Shown: positions 5,690 to 5,894 of the stretch, in pieces
Layout of the letters: each line of letters opens with the position of its first letter
How positions within the stretch are numbered: position 1 is the stretch's first letter
Source of the DNA: Bacteroidota bacterium
GTDB lineage: Bacteria; Bacteroidota; Bacteroidia; Chitinophagales; Chitinophagaceae
Assembly: GCA_023391315.1 (NCBI GenBank)
Contig: JAEWBD010000305.1
Span: 1-5,894 of the forward strand
Reading direction: 5' to 3'
DNA length: 5,894 bases
Made by a program: the position numbers and the translations under genes
The notes under the pieces: generated by a model
What the model saw: the letters and a program-made list of their open reading frames with translations, nothing else
What the model was told of the DNA's origin: nothing
Database searches by the model: none

Positions 5690-5894
5690 TCAGCCTTTCT
5701 TCTTCATTACAGCTTTAGGCTTTCTTTCCTGCTGTTTTTTACTGCTATTATTGCTGTTTGTTTTCTTCTCTGTTTTTTTATTTGCTTTGACAACCGGCTT
5801 CTTTGCCACAGGTTTTCTTTCCGCAACTTTTGAAGCTGGTATTGCAGCAGGCGCATCCACTTTTACAGGCTTTGATATTGGCGCTGTATAAGTT
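5690..5894 (-). CDS. ftsQ: C-terminal tail of probable cell division protein FtsQ (partial)
   Basis: An open frame enters from the right edge of the window and ends at a TGA at 5690-5692, leaving 67 visible residues and no start. The visible part is low complexity: a short Pro/Ala/Val stretch (TYTAPISKPVKVDAPAA) followed by a very basic tail rich in Lys, Asn and Gln, ending in KPKAVMKKKG. No folded domain is visible. The ftsQ call rests mostly on position: in Bacteroidota dcw clusters, the gene directly upstream of ftsA is normally ftsQ, which encodes a single-pass membrane protein with a periplasmic POTRA domain that links early and late division proteins. If that is right, this is a disordered periplasmic extension beyond the conserved domain. 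It is on the same strand as ftsA, 198 bases upstream. The frame is convincing; the identity is moderately supported because the diagnostic part lies outside the window. Confidence 0.62.
   Translation of the reverse strand, partial: TYTAPISKPVKVDAPAAIPASKVAERKPVAKKPVVKANKKTEKKTNSNNSSKKQQERKPKAVMKKKG

Overview
The window looks like the end of a division-and-cell-wall (dcw) cluster from a Bacteroidota bacterium, most likely of the Chitinophagaceae/Sphingobacteriia type. Reasons: the gene order ftsQ(end)-ftsA-ftsZ, a long FtsZ with an acidic linker and an 'ISTINTFLDG'-like C-terminal peptide, an AT-rich base composition, A-rich translation starts without clear Shine-Dalgarno sequences, and a TAnnTTTG-type promoter box. 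The lineage is inferred from these traits, not from a search. All supported genes are on the minus strand, so transcription runs from high to low coordinates.

Region by region, in transcription order: 5690-5894 is the lysine-rich C-terminal tail of a gene cut by the window edge, probably ftsQ. A 198-base gap follows and holds a short imperfect hairpin repeat. ftsA (4085-5491) is complete, with the actin-fold nucleotide motifs and an amphipathic membrane-targeting tail. A 164-base gap holds two arrays of degenerate 7-base repeats, one of which runs into the ftsA stop codon. ftsZ (2106-3920) is complete at 604 residues and is followed by a strong intrinsic terminator (2046-2077), which marks the end of the cluster. 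FtsA should tether FtsZ filaments to the membrane, and FtsQ belongs to the same division machinery.

Beyond the terminator is unrelated accessory content. First comes a lone exbD-type gene (1346-1863) whose reading frame is broken once, at a run of four A residues; adding one base restores a 172-residue ExbD protein. Next is a secreted class A beta-lactamase-like serine hydrolase (414-1280), with a 19-base perfect inverted repeat covering its probable promoter box. The last 413 bases (1-413) hold no gene I can support, only AT-rich sequence with two hairpins and a run of ten G.

The best candidates for a second look are the heptamer arrays between ftsA and ftsZ, the single-base break in exbD, the Asn-to-Ile change in the FtsZ T7 loop, and the palindrome over the serine hydrolase promoter. 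I see no clear novel multi-gene system.
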